Positions 35,137 through 48,087 of a stretch of DNA of 64,000 bases are shown piece after piece. The notes below the pieces were generated by a model. The model saw nothing but the letters and a program-made list of their open reading frames with translations, ran no database searches and was not told the DNA's origin. The position numbers were made by a program, and so were the translations under genes. This DNA is from Cynocephalus volans. Lineage: Eukaryota; Chordata; Mammalia; Dermoptera; Cynocephalidae. Within the stretch, counting starts at the first letter, position 1; each line of letters starts with the position of its first letter. The stretch is taken from assembly GCF_027409185.1 (NCBI RefSeq), contig NC_084478.1, positions 81,761,624 through 81,825,623 of the forward strand, read 5' to 3'.

Positions 35137-36770
35137 CTGACTGAAACACAGTATCAAAAGATCTGAGATGCTGGTAAAGAAGTACTGAAGGGAAATTTTT
35201 GTAGTATTAGGCACCTCTGTGAAAAAAGAAGAAAGATCTCAAATGAATGACCTCAGCAACCACATTAATAAATGAGAAAAAGAAAAGCAAATTAAACACA
35301 AAGTAAGCAAAACAAAGGAAATGGTACATATCAGATCAGAAATCAACATAACACAAAGCAGAAAAACAATAAAGAAAATCAATGAAGCCCAAATCTGGTT
35401 CTTTCAGAAGAGAAATAAAATCCAGACACCTCTAGCCATACTGATGAAGAAAAAAAGAGAGAAGACACAAATTACCAATACCAGGAAAAAGAGGGATGAT
35501 AACCTGATAGATTCAGTAGTCATTAAAAGGGAGCAATTTGAACAACTTTATGTAGATAAATTCATTAACTGAGATGAAATGGACCAATTCTTTGAAAGTC
35601 ACAAACTACCAAGGCTCACCCAAGTAGAAGATAATCTGAATGGCTCTTTATCTAATGGCCCTTTATCTATTAAAGAAATTTAATGTGTAGTTAAATACTT
35701 TCCTAACAAAGAAAACCCCAGTTTCACTGGCAAATTCTACCAAAGATTTCAGGAAGAAATAATGCCAATTTTACATAAAATCCTCCCCAAAGTTGAAGAG
35801 GACGGCATACTTCCCAACTTATTCTGTGAGGCTGGAATTACCTTGAAACCAAATTAGGCAAATGCATTAAAAGAGAGGGAAATGACAGACCCATATCCCT
35901 CATGAACACAGGTGTAAAAAATTTTCCACAAAATATTAGCAAATCAAATCTAACATTGCATAAATAGGATGATATATTGTCCAAGCAGGTTTATACCAGG
36001 AATGGAAGTTTTGCTTAGCATTCAAAAATTAGTCTAATTCACCATTAACAATCCAAAAAAGAAAATCCATTTTACCACCTCAGTATACACAGGAAAATCA
36101 TTTGACAGTACCAAAAATCTATTCCTGGTAAAAATCTTCAACAAACCAGGAGTAGATGAGAACTTCTTCAACTTAATGAAAGGCATTCACGAAAAACCTA
36201 CAGCTAGCATCATACTCAGTGGTGAAAGACTGAATGCTTTCCCCATAAGATCAGGAACAAGACAAGAATGTTCATTCTCATCTATTCCACAATATACTGA
36301 AGATTCCAACCAGTGCAATTAGGCAAGAAAAAATAAATAAAAGGCATCCAGATCAGAAAGGAAGAAATGAAAATGTCTTTATTCACAGTCACCATGTTTG
36401 TCAATGTAGAAACTCTAATGCAATCTAAAAAACAAGCTACTCAAACTGAAAAGGAAAATGAGCAAGGTTGCAGGACATAGGATAAGTATACGAAAATCTA
36501 TTTTGTATGAATATACTATCAACAATTAGATATTGAAATTTTTTAAAATCTTACTTAGGAATAAATCTGAAAAGCATATTTAAGACCTGTACGTTGAAAA
36601 CTACAAAGCATTGCTTTGAAACAATTTAAGACCTAAATAAATGAAAATCCACCTTTTCTGGAAGACTCAAAATTGTTAAAATGTCAACACTTCCCATATT
36701 GATTTATAGCTTCCTCACAATCCCAATCTAAATTCCAGAAGGCTTTATTTTTCATCATTTTCAAAGCTCA
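35137..36770 (+). mobile_element. Old L1M ORF2, segment 2
   Basis: ORF2 linker and RT region: 'aaaatcaatgaagcccaaatc', 'aatgaactga'-like linker, 'actaccaaggctcacccaag', 'gaatggaagttttgcttagc', 'catcatactcagtggtgaaag'. Catalytic motifs are not preserved. Confidence 0.8.
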
Positions 36771-37735
36771 ATTATTTTAATTATGGTAAAGTATACAAAA
36801 CATAGAACTTGCCATTTTAATCATTTTATAATTATACAGTTTAGTTTCAGTAAGTTACTTTCTGTCTCTATGAATTTGATTTCTCTAGGTAATTATCCTT
36901 TTGTGGCAGGCTCATTTCACTTTGTATAATATTTCCAAGCTTCATCTATGTTGTAGCCTGTGTCAGAATTTCCTTCCTTTATAAATAAAGAAAAACATAA
37001 TATGCCACATTTTGCTTATCCATTTATTCATCAGTGTATAATGTACACTTGGGTTGCTTCCACCTTTTGGCTATTGTGAATAATACTGCTATAAACAGGG
37101 GTGTACAAATATTTGTTTAAGTTCCTGAATTCAATTCTTTAGGGTGTATATGCAGAAGTGCAACTGCTGGATCATATGGTAATTCTACTTTTTATTTTTG
37201 AGGAACCACCCTACTGTTTTCCAAAGCAGCTGCACCATTTTACATTCCTGTCAGTAGTGCAAAAGGATTCCAATTTCACCACATCTTCACCAACTCTTGG
37301 TATTATTATTTTTTATGTAATAGGCATATCTAATGGATGTGAAGTGGTATCTCATTGTGGTTTTGATTTGCATTTCCCTAATAATTAGCGATGTTAAGCA
37401 TCTTTTCATGGGGTTATTCGCTATTTATATATCTTTTTTTGAAGAAATGTCTATTCAAGTCCTTTGCCCATTTTTAATTGGATTGTTTGTTTTTGTTGTT
37501 GAGTTATAGAAGTTCTTTAGATATTCTTTATATATTTATCAGGTATATGATTTGCAAATAATTTCTCCCATTCTGAGATGCCTCTTCACTCTGTTGATAG
37601 TGTCCTCTGATGTACAAAAGTTTTAAATTTTGATGTAGATTAATTTATCCTTTTTTTTTGCCTGTGCTTTTGATGCCATATCTAAGAAATCATTGCCAAA
37701 TCCAATGTACAGAAAGGTTTTTCTAAGAAAGAGAT
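36771..37735 (-). mobile_element. Old L1M 3' end, nested
   Basis: Complement of an L1M 3' region. On plus: 'gcaggctcatttcactttg', 'ggctattgtgaataatactg', 'gtgcaactgctggatcatatg', 'tctcattgtggttttgattt', 'gcaaataatttctcccattc', 'catatctaagaaatcattgcc'. It separates two parts of the plus-strand L1M. Confidence 0.85.
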
Positions 37736-38015
37736 TTGCAAGCTGATTCTAGGTTTTACAAAGAAATGCAAAGACCCAGTGTAGCCAAAACAATTTTGAA
37801 AAAGGATAACAAACTTGGAGGATTAATACTACCTGATTTCATGACTTACTACAAAAGAGGACTAATTAAGACAGTGAGGTATTGACATAAAGATAGACAA
37901 ATTGATCAGTGGATAGAATAGAGAGTTTAGAAATTAACTCACACATACATGGACAACAAATTTTTGACAAAAGTGCAAGAACAATTCAATGGAGAAAAGA
38001 TAGTCTCTCTCTCTT
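37736..38015 (+). mobile_element. Old L1M ORF2, segment 3
   Basis: 'caagctgattctaggtttta', 'gtgtagccaaaacaattttg', 'ttggaggattaatactacctg', 'aatggagaaaagatagtctc'. Same orientation and L1 phase as the segment ending at 36,770. Confidence 0.75.
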
Positions 38016-38039
38016 TTTCTACAAGTGAGAAACCACCTT

Positions 38040-38140
38040 TATTTTATTTTTAGAAAAGGAATTTACTACGGCTCATGTGTTAGAAACTTTTTTTTATTTT
38101 TAGAAAAAGCATTTGTCAAAGTTCACACATTAGAAACTTA
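38040..38140. repeat. Imperfect tandem duplication at an LTR edge
   Basis: 'ttttatttttagaaaagga' and, about 50 bp later, 'ttttatttttagaaaaagc', each followed by 'acattagaaact'-like sequence. The LTR start appears to have been rearranged. Confidence 0.5.
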
Positions 38141-38455
38141 ATCCTCAATGCAATGGAGTTGGAGGTGGAGCCTTTAAAAGATGATTAAGAGCTCTCATGA
38201 ATGGACTAATGTCGTTTTTACAAGAGTAGACTGGTTATTGCGGGAATGGGCTCCTGATACAAGGATGAGTTTAGATCCCTTCCCCCTACTCTCTGTCATG
38301 TGTGAGTGTACTCTTTTGCCCTTCATCCTTTCTCTGTGGGATGATGCAGCAAGAAGCCCTTCACCAGATGTGTACCCCTCAATCTTGGAATTTTCAGCTT
38401 CCAGATCTGTAAGAAATAAATGTCTGTTCTTTAAAAATTACCCGTTGAAGGTATT
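38095..38455 (+). mobile_element. MaLR (MLT1-type) LTR, 5'-damaged
   Basis: 'cacacattagaaacttaatc', 'aggtggagcctttaaaagatg', 'gcccttcaccagatgtgtac', 'tcttggaattttcagcttcc' and 'agatctgtaagaaataaatg' follow the MLT1 order. Confidence 0.8.
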
Positions 38456-38690
38456 ATTTATTTATTTATTTATTTTTTAATGCTTAGTTTTGTTTTTTTG
38501 GTTACGAATATTCACAGGGTGCAAAGCAAATCATCACCACTCATGCCTAAGATGTGATGGCCAGATCCGTACTGGCAGCATGAACATTACCACAAATTGC
38601 GATTATACCCCATGTCTCCCACCCAATTATCCCCTCAATTATCCCTGACCTCCCTCACTATCCCACTTTCCCCACTTCACTTTGTATCCG
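38456..38690 (-). mobile_element. L1 3'UTR fragment (type A)
   Basis: A T-rich tail (tatttatttattta...) at 38,456-38,490 is followed by the complement of the type A L1 3'UTR: 'cacaaattgcgattataccc', 'catgtctcccacccaattat'. About 235 bp. Confidence 0.8.
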
Positions 38691-39030
38691 TGGGTATATA
38701 TATGACCTGATCAGCATTATTAATCAACTTGAACTGATTAACATTTATAGAACACCCCATCCAACAACAGCAGAATGCACAATCTTCAGTGCACATGAAA
38801 CATTCACTAAGATATATTGTATTCTGGGCCTCAAAAAACACTTTGAGAAATTTAAAAGGAGAGAAGTCATACATGATATATTATCAGAAAATGATGGAAT
38901 TAAACTAAGAATCAATAACGGAAAAATATCTGAAAAATACCCAAATATTTGGAAATTAAATAAGACACTTTGAAATGACCCATGCATAAAAGCAAAATCT
39001 CAAGAGGAAATGTTTTTAATATTTTGAAGT
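38691..39030 (+). mobile_element. Old L1M ORF2 endonuclease part (host of L1-2)
   Basis: 'cagaatgcacaatcttcagtg', 'gaaacattcactaagatata', 'atggaattaaactaagaatc', 'atatttggaaattaaataag'. Breaks at 39,030 and continues at 44,262 across the inserted L1. Confidence 0.8.
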
Positions 39031-39185
39031 GACCTCCAGGCGAGTCTCCACCCCTGAGCAAGGCCCCAGCCACTGTCAGCCCCCGGGACTGTAGGCAGCA
39101 ACAGGCAGCTGAGCATCAACAAGACTCCCTGACATTGCTCCAGCCACCAGGGTGGAACAAGTAGACTGCAATAGACTTTGCCACA

Positions 39186-40196
39186 ATGACTGAACACGAA
39201 AGGAGAGATACTAGAAATATGAAAAACCAAGAAAGTATGGCATCACCAAAGGAATATAATAACTCTCAAGTTTTAGATGCTATAGAACAGGAAGTCCTTG
39301 AAATGACTGACAGGAATTTCGAACAACAATTCTGAGGAAACTAAATGAGATACAAGAAGACTCAGTTAGACAACACAATGAAATGAAAAAGAGCACACAG
39401 GATCTGAAAGAGGAAATGTACAAAGAAATCAGTGCCCTGAAAAACAATGTACCAGAGCTTGCAGAGCTGAAGCATTCATTCAATGAGATTAAAATTTTAA
39501 AAAAGCACAACAGAGAGCTTAAACAGCAGGCTAGGAAAAGCAGAAGAGAGAATATCTGAACTTGAAGATGGCTTGTTTGAAATACCACAGGTGGACAGAA
39601 AATAAAAGAATAAAGAGTTTAAAAACTTGAAGAAAATCTAAGAGAGATAACAGACATCATCAAGCACTCAAATATCTGAATCATGGGTATTCCAGAGGGG
39701 GAGGAAAAAGTAAATGGCATTGAAGATATGTGCAATGAAATAATAGCTGAAAACTTCCCTGATATAGGAAGAGATACAGATCTTCATATACAAGGGGCTC
39801 AAAGATATCCCATATATTCAACCCCAAAAGGTCCTCTCCAAGACATGTGATAGCCAAACTGGCAAAACACAAAGACAAAGAGAGAATCTGAAAATTTTCA
39901 AGAGAGAAGCATCAAGTCACTTGTAAGTGAACCCCTATCAGACTAACATCAGACTTTTCATCAGGAACCCTAAAAGCCAGAAGAGAAAGGGATGATATAT
40001 TCAAAATAGTAAAAGACAAAAACTGCCAACCAAGAATACTTTACCCAGCAAGGGTATCATTCCAAAATGAAGGACAAATAGTGTATTTCCCAGAAAAGCA
40101 AAAACTGTGGGAGTTCACTACCACACGACAAGCCTTACAAGAAATTCTCAAGGGAGTACTGGATCTGACACCAGAAAAAGAACCCTCACTACCATG
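39186..40196 (+). pseudogene. L1-2 ORF1 (RNA-binding protein), broken
   Basis: Begins near 39,186 with a start codon followed by TEHERRDTRNM, then tracks the ORF1 of L1-3. It is shifted early by a deletion near 39,310 and has several further stops. The C-terminal third ('ccaagaatactttacccagc', 'cagaaaagcaaaaactgtgg') is recognisable in nucleotide sequence. ORF1p normally trimerises by a coiled coil and coats L1 RNA; this copy cannot be made. Confidence 0.8.
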
Positions 40197-40364
40197 AATA
40201 CTCAAAACCCACCAGTAAAAAAAAAAAAAAAAAAAAATCCTAATAATAAAGAGAAAAGAAGTTTATCTACCATCCCAAGTAACCAACGAACACAGAAGAC
40301 AAACAGTAAATCAGAAAGAAAGGAAAAAAAGATATTTAAAACATCCAAACAAAAATCGATAAAG

Positions 40365-41915
40365 TGCCAGGAGTAAATCAACACCTTTCAATAGTAACTC
40401 TTAATGTAAAAGAAATACATTCCCCATTCAAAGACACAGACTGATTGGATTGAAGAGATGGATCCAACAATATACTACCTTCACCTGAGAGGCTCACCTC
40501 ACCTGTAAAGACACATAGCCTAAGAGTAAAAGGATAGAAAAACATATGCCATGCAAATAGATCCCCAAAAGAGGCTGGAGTACCTATTCTTATATCAGGT
40601 TGAATAGACTTTAACTCAAGAATCATAAAAAGAGATAAAGAACGCCACTATATAATGATAAAAGGATCTATCCAACAAAAAGTCATAACAATCATAAATA
40701 TATATGCACCCAACAACAGAGCAGCCAAATTTTTTAAGGAAACACAATTAGACCTATTGAAAGAGATAGACATTAATACCATAGTAGCAGAGAACCTGAA
40801 CACCCCACTGTTAACATTGGCCATATCATCTAGGCAAAAAATCAGCAGAGAAACACAAGATCTAAACAACATTTCAGACCAATTGGACTTAGCAGATATC
40901 TACAGAACATTTCACCCAACAATCTCAGAATATATGTTCTTTTCATCAGCACAAGGAACATTCTCCAGCATGGACCACATGTTAGGTCACAAACAAAGTC
41001 TCAGCACATTCAAAAAAAGTGGAATTATTCCATACATTTTTTCAGACTACAATGGATTAAAGCTAGAAATCAATAACAACCCAAATTCTGGAAATTATAT
41101 AAATACATGGAAATTAAACAACATTCTACTTAATGACCTATGGGTCCAAGACAAAATTAAACAGGAAATGAAAAAATTTATTGAAAGTAATGAAAATAAT
41201 GACACATCACTCCAAAATTTGTGGGATACTGCAAAAGCAGTACTAAGGGGGAAATGTATTCCACTAAAGGCTTACTTCAGAAGAACAGGAAGATGGCAAG
41301 TAAACAACCTAACATTTCACCTTAAAGAACTGGAAAAACAAGAAAAATCCAAACCCAAAGTTAGTACACAGAAAGAAATAATTAAGATCAGAATCAGAAA
41401 TAAATGAAATAGAAATCCCAAACATAATACAACAGGTCAATGAAACAAAAAGTTGATTCTTTGAAAAGATAAATAAAATTGACAAGTCATTCACACGGTT
41501 AACTAGAAAAAGAAGAGAGAGACACAAGTAATGAAAATTAGAAATGAAAATCATGATATTATAATTGATATTTGAGAAATATAAGGAATCATCAAAGACT
41601 ACTATAAACAACTATATGCCAATAAATTTGAAAATCTGCAAGAAATGGATACATTTTTGGACACATGCAAACTACCAAGACTGAGAGAAGAAGACATAGA
41701 AAAACTGAACAGACGAGTAAGAGTCAAAGAGATTGTAGCTGTTTTCAGCAGTCTCCCAACAAAGAAAAGCCCAGGACCAGATGGCTTCACTGCAGAATTC
41801 TACCACACCTTTAAAGGAGAATTGGTACCAATTCTCTACAAACTATTCCAAAAAGCTGAAACAGAGGCCACTCTCCCAAACTCATTCTATGAGGAAAACA
41901 TCACACTGATATTGC

Positions 41916-41957
<42 letters not shown>

Positions 41958-44045
41958 CTACAGGCCAATATCTTTGAGGAAGATAGATGCAAAAATCCTC
42001 AATAAAATACTAACTAATAGAATGCAGCAGCACATACATAAAATTATACATCATGATCAAATGGGATTTGTCCCAAAGATGCAAGGTTGGTCCAACATAC
42101 ACAAATCAGTAAATGTGATACTCCACATCCATAAAATCAAACACAAAAACTAGATGATCTCTACAGATGCTGAATGAGCTTTTGATAAAATTCAACATTC
42201 ATTCATGATAAAGACTCTCTATAAATTGAGTATAGAAGGAAAGCATCTCAACACAATTAAAGCCATATATGAACAATCTGCTGCCAGTATCATCCTGAAT
42301 GGAGAAAAATTGAAAGATTTTCCCTTAAGAACAGGAACAAGACAAGGATGACCACTCTTGCCACTCCTATTCAACGTAGTGTTGGAAGTACTAGTCAGAG
42401 CAATCAGGGAAAAGAAGGGAAAAAAAGGGCATTGAGATTGGAAAACATGAGGTCAGACTATTCCTATTTGCAGATGACATGAATTACTTCAGCAAAGTTA
42501 CAGGATACAAAATCAACACAGAAAATCAGTACCATTTGTATATTCTAACAGTGAACTGGCAGAAAAAGAAATCAAGAAAGCTAACCCATTTACAATAGTC
42601 ACCAAAAAAGTAAAATACTTAGGAATAAATTTAAACAAGGATGTGAAAAATCTCTATGGCGAGATCTACAAACCACTGTTGAGAGAAATTAGAGGACACA
42701 AGGAGATGGAAAGATATCCCATGCTCTTGGATTGGAGGAATTAATATTGTGAAAATGTCCATAGTACCCAAAGTGATCTACAGATTCAACCCAATCCCCA
42801 TCAAAATTCCAATAAAATTTTTCTCAGAATTGGAAATAACAATCCTAACATTCGTATGGATGAAAAAAGACCATGAACAGCCAAAGCAATCCTCAGCAAT
42901 AAAAATAAAAATATAAAGCAGGAGGCATAATACTACCTGACTTTAAACTATACTACAAAGCAATAGTAACGAAAACAGCATGGTACTGACATAAAAACAG
43001 ACACACCAACCAATAGAAGAGAATAGAGAATCCAGAAATCAACCCATGCCCCTACAGCCATGTGATCTTTGACAAAGGCACCAAGACTACACACTGGGGA
43101 AGAGACTGCCTCTTCAGTAACTGGTGCTCAGAAAGTTGGATATTTATAGGTAGTAGAATGAAACGAGATCCCCCAAACGCACAAGCAACAAAAGGAAAAA
43201 TAAACAAATGAGAAACTAAGCTATATAAAACTAAATCAAACTATATCAAAACTATATCAAACTAAAAAGCTTCTGCACAGCAAAAGAAACAATTAACAGA
43301 GTGAAAAGACAACCAACAGAGTGGGAGAAAGTATTTGCAAAGTATACATCTGACAAAGGATTAATATCCAGAATATACAAGGAAATCAAACAACTTTACA
43401 GCAAAAACACCCAAGTAACCAAATTAAAAAATGGGCAAAGGAGCTGAATAGGCATTTCTCAAAGGAAGACATATGAATGGCCAACAGACACATGAAAAAG
43501 TGCTCAACATCACTCAGCATTCGGGAAATGGAAATCAAAACCACACCGAGATACCATCTCCCTCCAGTTAGGATGGCTAATATCCAAAAGACTGAGAATG
43601 ATAGATGCTGGGTATGTTGCGTAGAAAAAGGAACCCTCCTACACTGTTGGTGGGACTGTGGAATGGTGCATCCCTTAAGGAAAACAGTCTGGAGGCTCCT
43701 CAAACAACTACGGGTAGATCTACCATATGACCCAGCTATTCCACTGCTGGGTATATACCCAGAGGAATGGAAAACATCATGTCGAAAGGGATACCTGTAC
43801 TCCTATGTTTATTGCAGCGCTATTTACAGTAGCCAAGAGTTGGAACCAGCCTAAATGCTCATCATCAGATGAGTGGATAAGGAAAATGTCATATACCTAC
43901 ACAATGGATTACTACTCTGCTATGAAAAAGATGAAATACTACCAATTGCAGCAATATTCATGAACTCAGAGAAAACTACATTAAGTGAAACAAGCCAGGC
44001 ACAGAAAGAGAAAACTGCAGGTTCTCACTTATTTGTGGGAGCTAA
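40365..44045 (+). pseudogene. L1-2 ORF2 (endonuclease/reverse transcriptase), broken
   Basis: The longest open piece, 40,655-41,407 (250 codons), covers the endonuclease domain. IINIYAPN is present, but the catalytic GDFNTP-type motif reads AENLNTP, and the RIDH-type motif reads SMDHMLGHK, so the nuclease site is lost. RT-domain pieces follow at 41,645-41,977 ([20 protein letters not shown]). The FADD catalytic codons survive near 42,466-42,480, but about 75 bp are deleted just after them. The C-terminal part stays open at 43,477-43,854, including the cysteine-rich WDCG region (HCWWDCGMV). Multiple frameshifts make the protein impossible. Confidence 0.88.
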
Positions 44046-44336
44046 GAAAAATAAATAAGTAAATATACAAATCAATGGGGGGTGGGGGGAGGAAGAAGAC
44101 ACAACAACCACAATAATTCCTTGATCTTGTTAAGACAAGTGAACAGATATGATGTTTATGTGGTGGAGGGGGGAGAAAGAGAGAGGAAAAGTGGAATTGG
44201 TAAAGGGATATGAAAATCAACTATGTTGTATATTGATAAATTAACATAATAAAAAATTTTGAAGTAAATAAAAATGAAAATGCAACTGATCAAAATTTGT
44301 GTAATGCATATATACAGGGTTTAGGGAGAAGTTTAC

Positions 44337-44396
44337 AGCATTAAATAAATAAATTTATAGCATTAAATAAATAAATTTATAGCATTAAATAAATAG
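44337..44396. repeat. 22-bp tandem repeat, almost three copies
   Basis: The unit 'agcattaaataaataaattt' plus 'at' is repeated with the third copy truncated. It arose inside the old L1M. Confidence 0.85.
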
Positions 44397-45155
44397 GAAG
44401 AAGAGTGATCTAAAATGAATACCTAAGCCTGTCACTTAACAAACTAGAGAAATCAGAGCTAATGAAACATAAAACAAATGGATGAAAATAAATAATGAAA
44501 GTGGCCTAAGAAGGAGGCAATGGGGACCTGTCTCAATACTGCTCAAAATACCCCGGCCCTGGAGACCCACCTGGACCTCAGCTAAGAGCCCAGATGCACA
44601 GCAGAGCATGGGTCTCCTTGGACACAGGAGATGTCTTCTGTAAGAAAAAAACATGACCACTGCCACCTAATCCAAAATACGAAACACTTCCGGTCCCAGG
44701 CATTTTGGATAAGGGATATTCAACCTGTAACCTAAATGTACACTGATATATGTATGTGAATATAAATATGCATTGCACATAATTATAAAAAAAGAATAAT
44801 CAATGAAATTGAATGGAAAAAATGGAAAAAAATCAACAAAACCAAATACTGGTTCTCTAAAAAGATCAGTTAAATTTATGAAGTTCTAGCCAGGCTAACC
44901 ATAAAAAAAGAAGACAGTGAGTACCAATTTCAGGAATAAAAGAGGGGTCATCAATACTGAATCTATGGACATTAAAATGATAACAAGAGGAAGCTATGAA
45001 TAACTCTATGCCCACAAATTTGATATCTTAGTGGAAATGGACTCATTTCTTGAAAGACACTACTATGAACATTCACTCAAGGAAATATAAATAACCCAAT
45101 TAGTCCTGTATCTATTAAATAAACTGAATAAGTAATTTAAAACCTTTGGAAAAAA

Positions 45156-45158
45156 TGA

Positions 45159-45253
<95 letters not shown>

Positions 45254-45262
45254 GAAGGAAAA
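45156..45262. repeat. (GAAA)n microsatellite, about 26 units
   Basis: Nearly perfect 'gaaagaaagaaa' repeats ending in 'aaggaaggaaaagaaaag'. Probably length-polymorphic. Confidence 0.97.
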
Positions 45263-45479
45263 GAAAAGAAAATTTCTGGCCTACGATGGTTTTACTGAAT
45301 TCCAACATTTATGGATAAAGTAATACTAATTCTACACGATTTCTTTGAAAAAAAATATTTGTTGTTTTGATATGGTATCAAATCTCAAATTTTTCGCTCA
45401 TATAATTAGTAAACATGAAGAGAGGCTGCAAGCCTCACTACGTGGGGAGACCTACCAATCATTTCCACATCCGAGTGAT

Positions 45480-45690
45480 CTGGAGATTATCTTACACATA
45501 TTCTTATTAAGTTATAGTACATGCCACTGTGTATCTGTGGCATTGCTCTTACTACATTGTATTTACTTGTCTGGTTCTATGTCTGCCTCATTAAAGTTTT
45601 TGAAATCAGGACCCTTGTCTCATTTGTCTTTGTCACACAACATCTGACACAGTATACAATTCTAGGTATACATTTGGTGTTTAACAAATT
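45480..45690 (+). repeat. L2 LINE 3' end
   Basis: 'tgtatttacttgtctggttc', 'gaaatcaggacccttgtctc', 'aacatctgacacagtataca', 'tttaacaaattcttgttgag' follow the L2 3' consensus order. Confidence 0.7.
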
Positions 45691-46392
45691 CTTGTTGAGT
45701 GCACATGTAGGTAGTGTGCTGTCAGTCATGTAAAGTATTATGGTCTTCTGGATTATACGCAAGTAATTCTGCTCTCCTACCCTCATCAAATGAATAGAAG
45801 ACAAAATGTAAGAAAGAAACAGCACAAGAGGGTGGTTGGGTGTGTCATTTTAATATTATAAAATGATGGGTTTAAAGAAAGCTTGGTAAAGTCCTTACAT
45901 GAGATTGTGAGGAGTGATGGAAGTGTCTGCAGGGAAATTTGATAACAGCCAAGCTCACAAATTGGATGCCTGATGTGATCATCCCAATGATCATTCTGAT
46001 ACTCTGCCATCAGAGGACAAAAAAGCAAGAGAAATAAATGTGCTAAAGGCAGATGGAGGCAAAACGGCATGAGACATTCCTATAAACTTAAAATTGTCCT
46101 GAACGATTTGACTTGTTCAGATGAAGTAGTCAGGTAAAACCAGAATTTTACTAGAATTAACCAAATCTAAAAAGTTAAGTACAAATTCATTCATTTATAC
46201 TTTCAGTAAATGTTTACTTGGTGCCTCCTCTGTGCCCATCACAGAATAATTATATCTAAGGTGCAAATTTAACTGGATGTGCTCAAGAGCATATTAGACA
46301 CTGTGTATGGGAGAAAATAAACAGTAAATCTGAGGACACAAAAATAGCAAAACCCAAAGGACAGTAACCTCAGTTTGTCCCAGAAAATATTC
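45691..46392. other. Intergenic; short old repeat traces
   Basis: A minus-strand L2/MIR-like end ('tcattcatttatactttcag', 'tgtttacttggtgcctcc') is visible near 46,185-46,245. The last 150 bp lead into L1M sequence that continues at 52,493 beyond L1-3. No gene seen. Confidence 0.4.
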
Positions 46393-47229
46393 CGGAATAT
46401 TTGTAGGAGCCTGACCCAGCCACCACCAAGGGATGCCAGTGCAACAGGCAGCCATGCAGGACTCTGGTGAGAGGGCCCCATCCCTGAGAACCTGACCCAT
46501 CTGCCACTGAGGGCGCTAGCACGACAGGCAGCCATGCCATCAGCACCACTCCCAGCCTCTGCAACAGACACCCGTGCCAACTGAGTGGTCCATGACAGCA
46601 ACTGCCACAACAACTGCTGCCACAAGCGTCACTCATTGCCACATCAGCAGACACCACTACCTCACAGGTGACCCACTGACCACTTATCAGCATAGACAGG
46701 AGAATCACCAGTGGAGCTCAGGGAAAGAGGAAGGAAAAAAGGGAAAACCCACCCAGTGTCATCCATTCAAATTAAGGAGCACTAATATACTCCAGTGCAC
46801 CCAGCAGAGATGGAGCAGATAGCCAGGGTGCCAACAGGACCACCCAAGAATACCCATCATAACCTAATTGGGACAAGATTCCAGGGTGTTACCCTCCCCC
46901 CAAAATTTGAGACCTTGCCCACATCCTGACAAACCAACATAATGTCACCAACTTCAGCAAGGAAGTACTAAGTACCTCAGGGACTACACAACAGAGGCAG
47001 TCTCACGCAACTCCAACAATGAATTTAGCAAAAGACCTACAGGGAGACTACACTGTTGCATCTACCTGGAGCCAATAGTAAAACACCCCATTCTGCAGTC
47101 ATTATAAGACACATCTACAAGAGGAACTCCCTCTACACAAACACCACTCCAGGGTACTAGAAAGAGCAATTGCTCTACCAGATGACTAGACACCAACTAG
47201 AAATGTGAGAAAAAAAAAAACAAGGAAAT

Positions 47230-48087
47230 ATGACACCACCAAAGGAATGTAATAATTCTCAATTACTAGATCCTACAGAACAGGAAGTCCTTGGAATGGC
47301 TGAAAAGGAATTTACAGCAACAATCATAGGAAAACTCAATGAGATACAAGAAGACACAGTTAGACAGCACAGCAAAATGAGAAAAAGTATCCAAGACCTG
47401 AAGGAGGAAATGTACAAAGAAATTAATGGCCTAAAACAGAATGTAGCAGAGCTCATGGAGCTGAAGGATTCATTCAACAAAATAAAAAACTCAAAAGAGA
47501 GCTTAAACGGCAGGCTAGAACAAGCAGAAGAGAGAATTTCTGATCTTGACGATGGTCTTTTTGAAATAACCCAGGTGGACAAAAAAAGAAAGAAGAATTT
47601 AAAAAATGGAGACGATCTAAGAGAGATAGCAGACAACCTTAAGCATACAAATATCTGAATAATGGCTATTCCAGAAGGGGAGGAAAAAGGAAAAGGTATT
47701 GTAAGCATATTCAATAAAATAACAGTGGAAAACTTCCCAAGTATAGAGAGAGACGTGGACCTTCAGATCCAGGAGGCTCAAAGTTCCCCAAACAGATTCA
47801 ACCCCAAATGGTCCTCTCCAAGACATGTTATAGGCAAATTGGCAAAGCTCAAAGACAAAGTGAGAATCTTAAAGGCAGCAAGAGAAAAGCATCAAGTCAC
47901 CTATAAGGGAGCCCCTATTGGACTAATAGCAGACTTTTCATCAGAAACCCTAAAGGCCAGAAGAGAATGGGATTATATAATCAAAATACTAAAATACAAA
48001 AATTGCCAGCCAACAATTATATACTCAGTGAGGTTATGCTTCAGAAATGAAGGAGAAATGGAATATTTCAGAGACAAAAACTGCTGA
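47230..48087 (+). pseudogene. L1-3 ORF1, one nonsense codon and a late frameshift
   Basis: 142 codons run open to a TGA at 47,656-47,658, and the same frame continues open to 48,087. The stop replaces what is normally an Arg just before the MAIPEGEEKGK motif, and CGA to TGA is a typical CpG transition. The first part is a coiled coil (repeated Leu/Glu/Lys heptads, ELMELKDSFNKIKNSKESLN); the second part carries the RNA-recognition centre (VENFPSIERDVDLQIQEAQ, then RFNPKWSSPRH). A one-base loss near 48,083 changes the usual KLWEF region into an early stop. Not functional, but the best-kept ORF1 here. Confidence 0.88.

Larger units (their letters stand above)
39031..44261 (+). mobile_element. 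L1-2: 5.2-kb younger L1 (type B), degraded
   Basis: Short 5'UTR remnant, ORF1 region about 39,186-40,196, intergenic spacer, ORF2 region about 40,365-44,045, then 3'UTR with a G-rich tract and an A-rich tail. Target duplication: 'atattttgaagtga' (39,017-39,030) and 'aaattttgaagtaa' (44,257-44,270), sharing attttgaagt. It sits in an older L1 whose sequence resumes in phase on the right. A run of about 22 A at 40,219 and an A/G tract at 41,918-41,960 mark polymerase slippage inside the element. Confidence 0.9.
44262..45345 (+). mobile_element. Old L1M ORF2, continuation after L1-2
   Basis: 'aatgaaaatgcaactgatca', 'gagaagtttacagcattaaa', 'ccaaatactggttctctaaa', 'gccaggctaaccataaaaaa', 'ggactcatttcttgaaagac'. 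It carries a tandem block at 44,337-44,396 and a (GAAA)n run. Confidence 0.75.
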
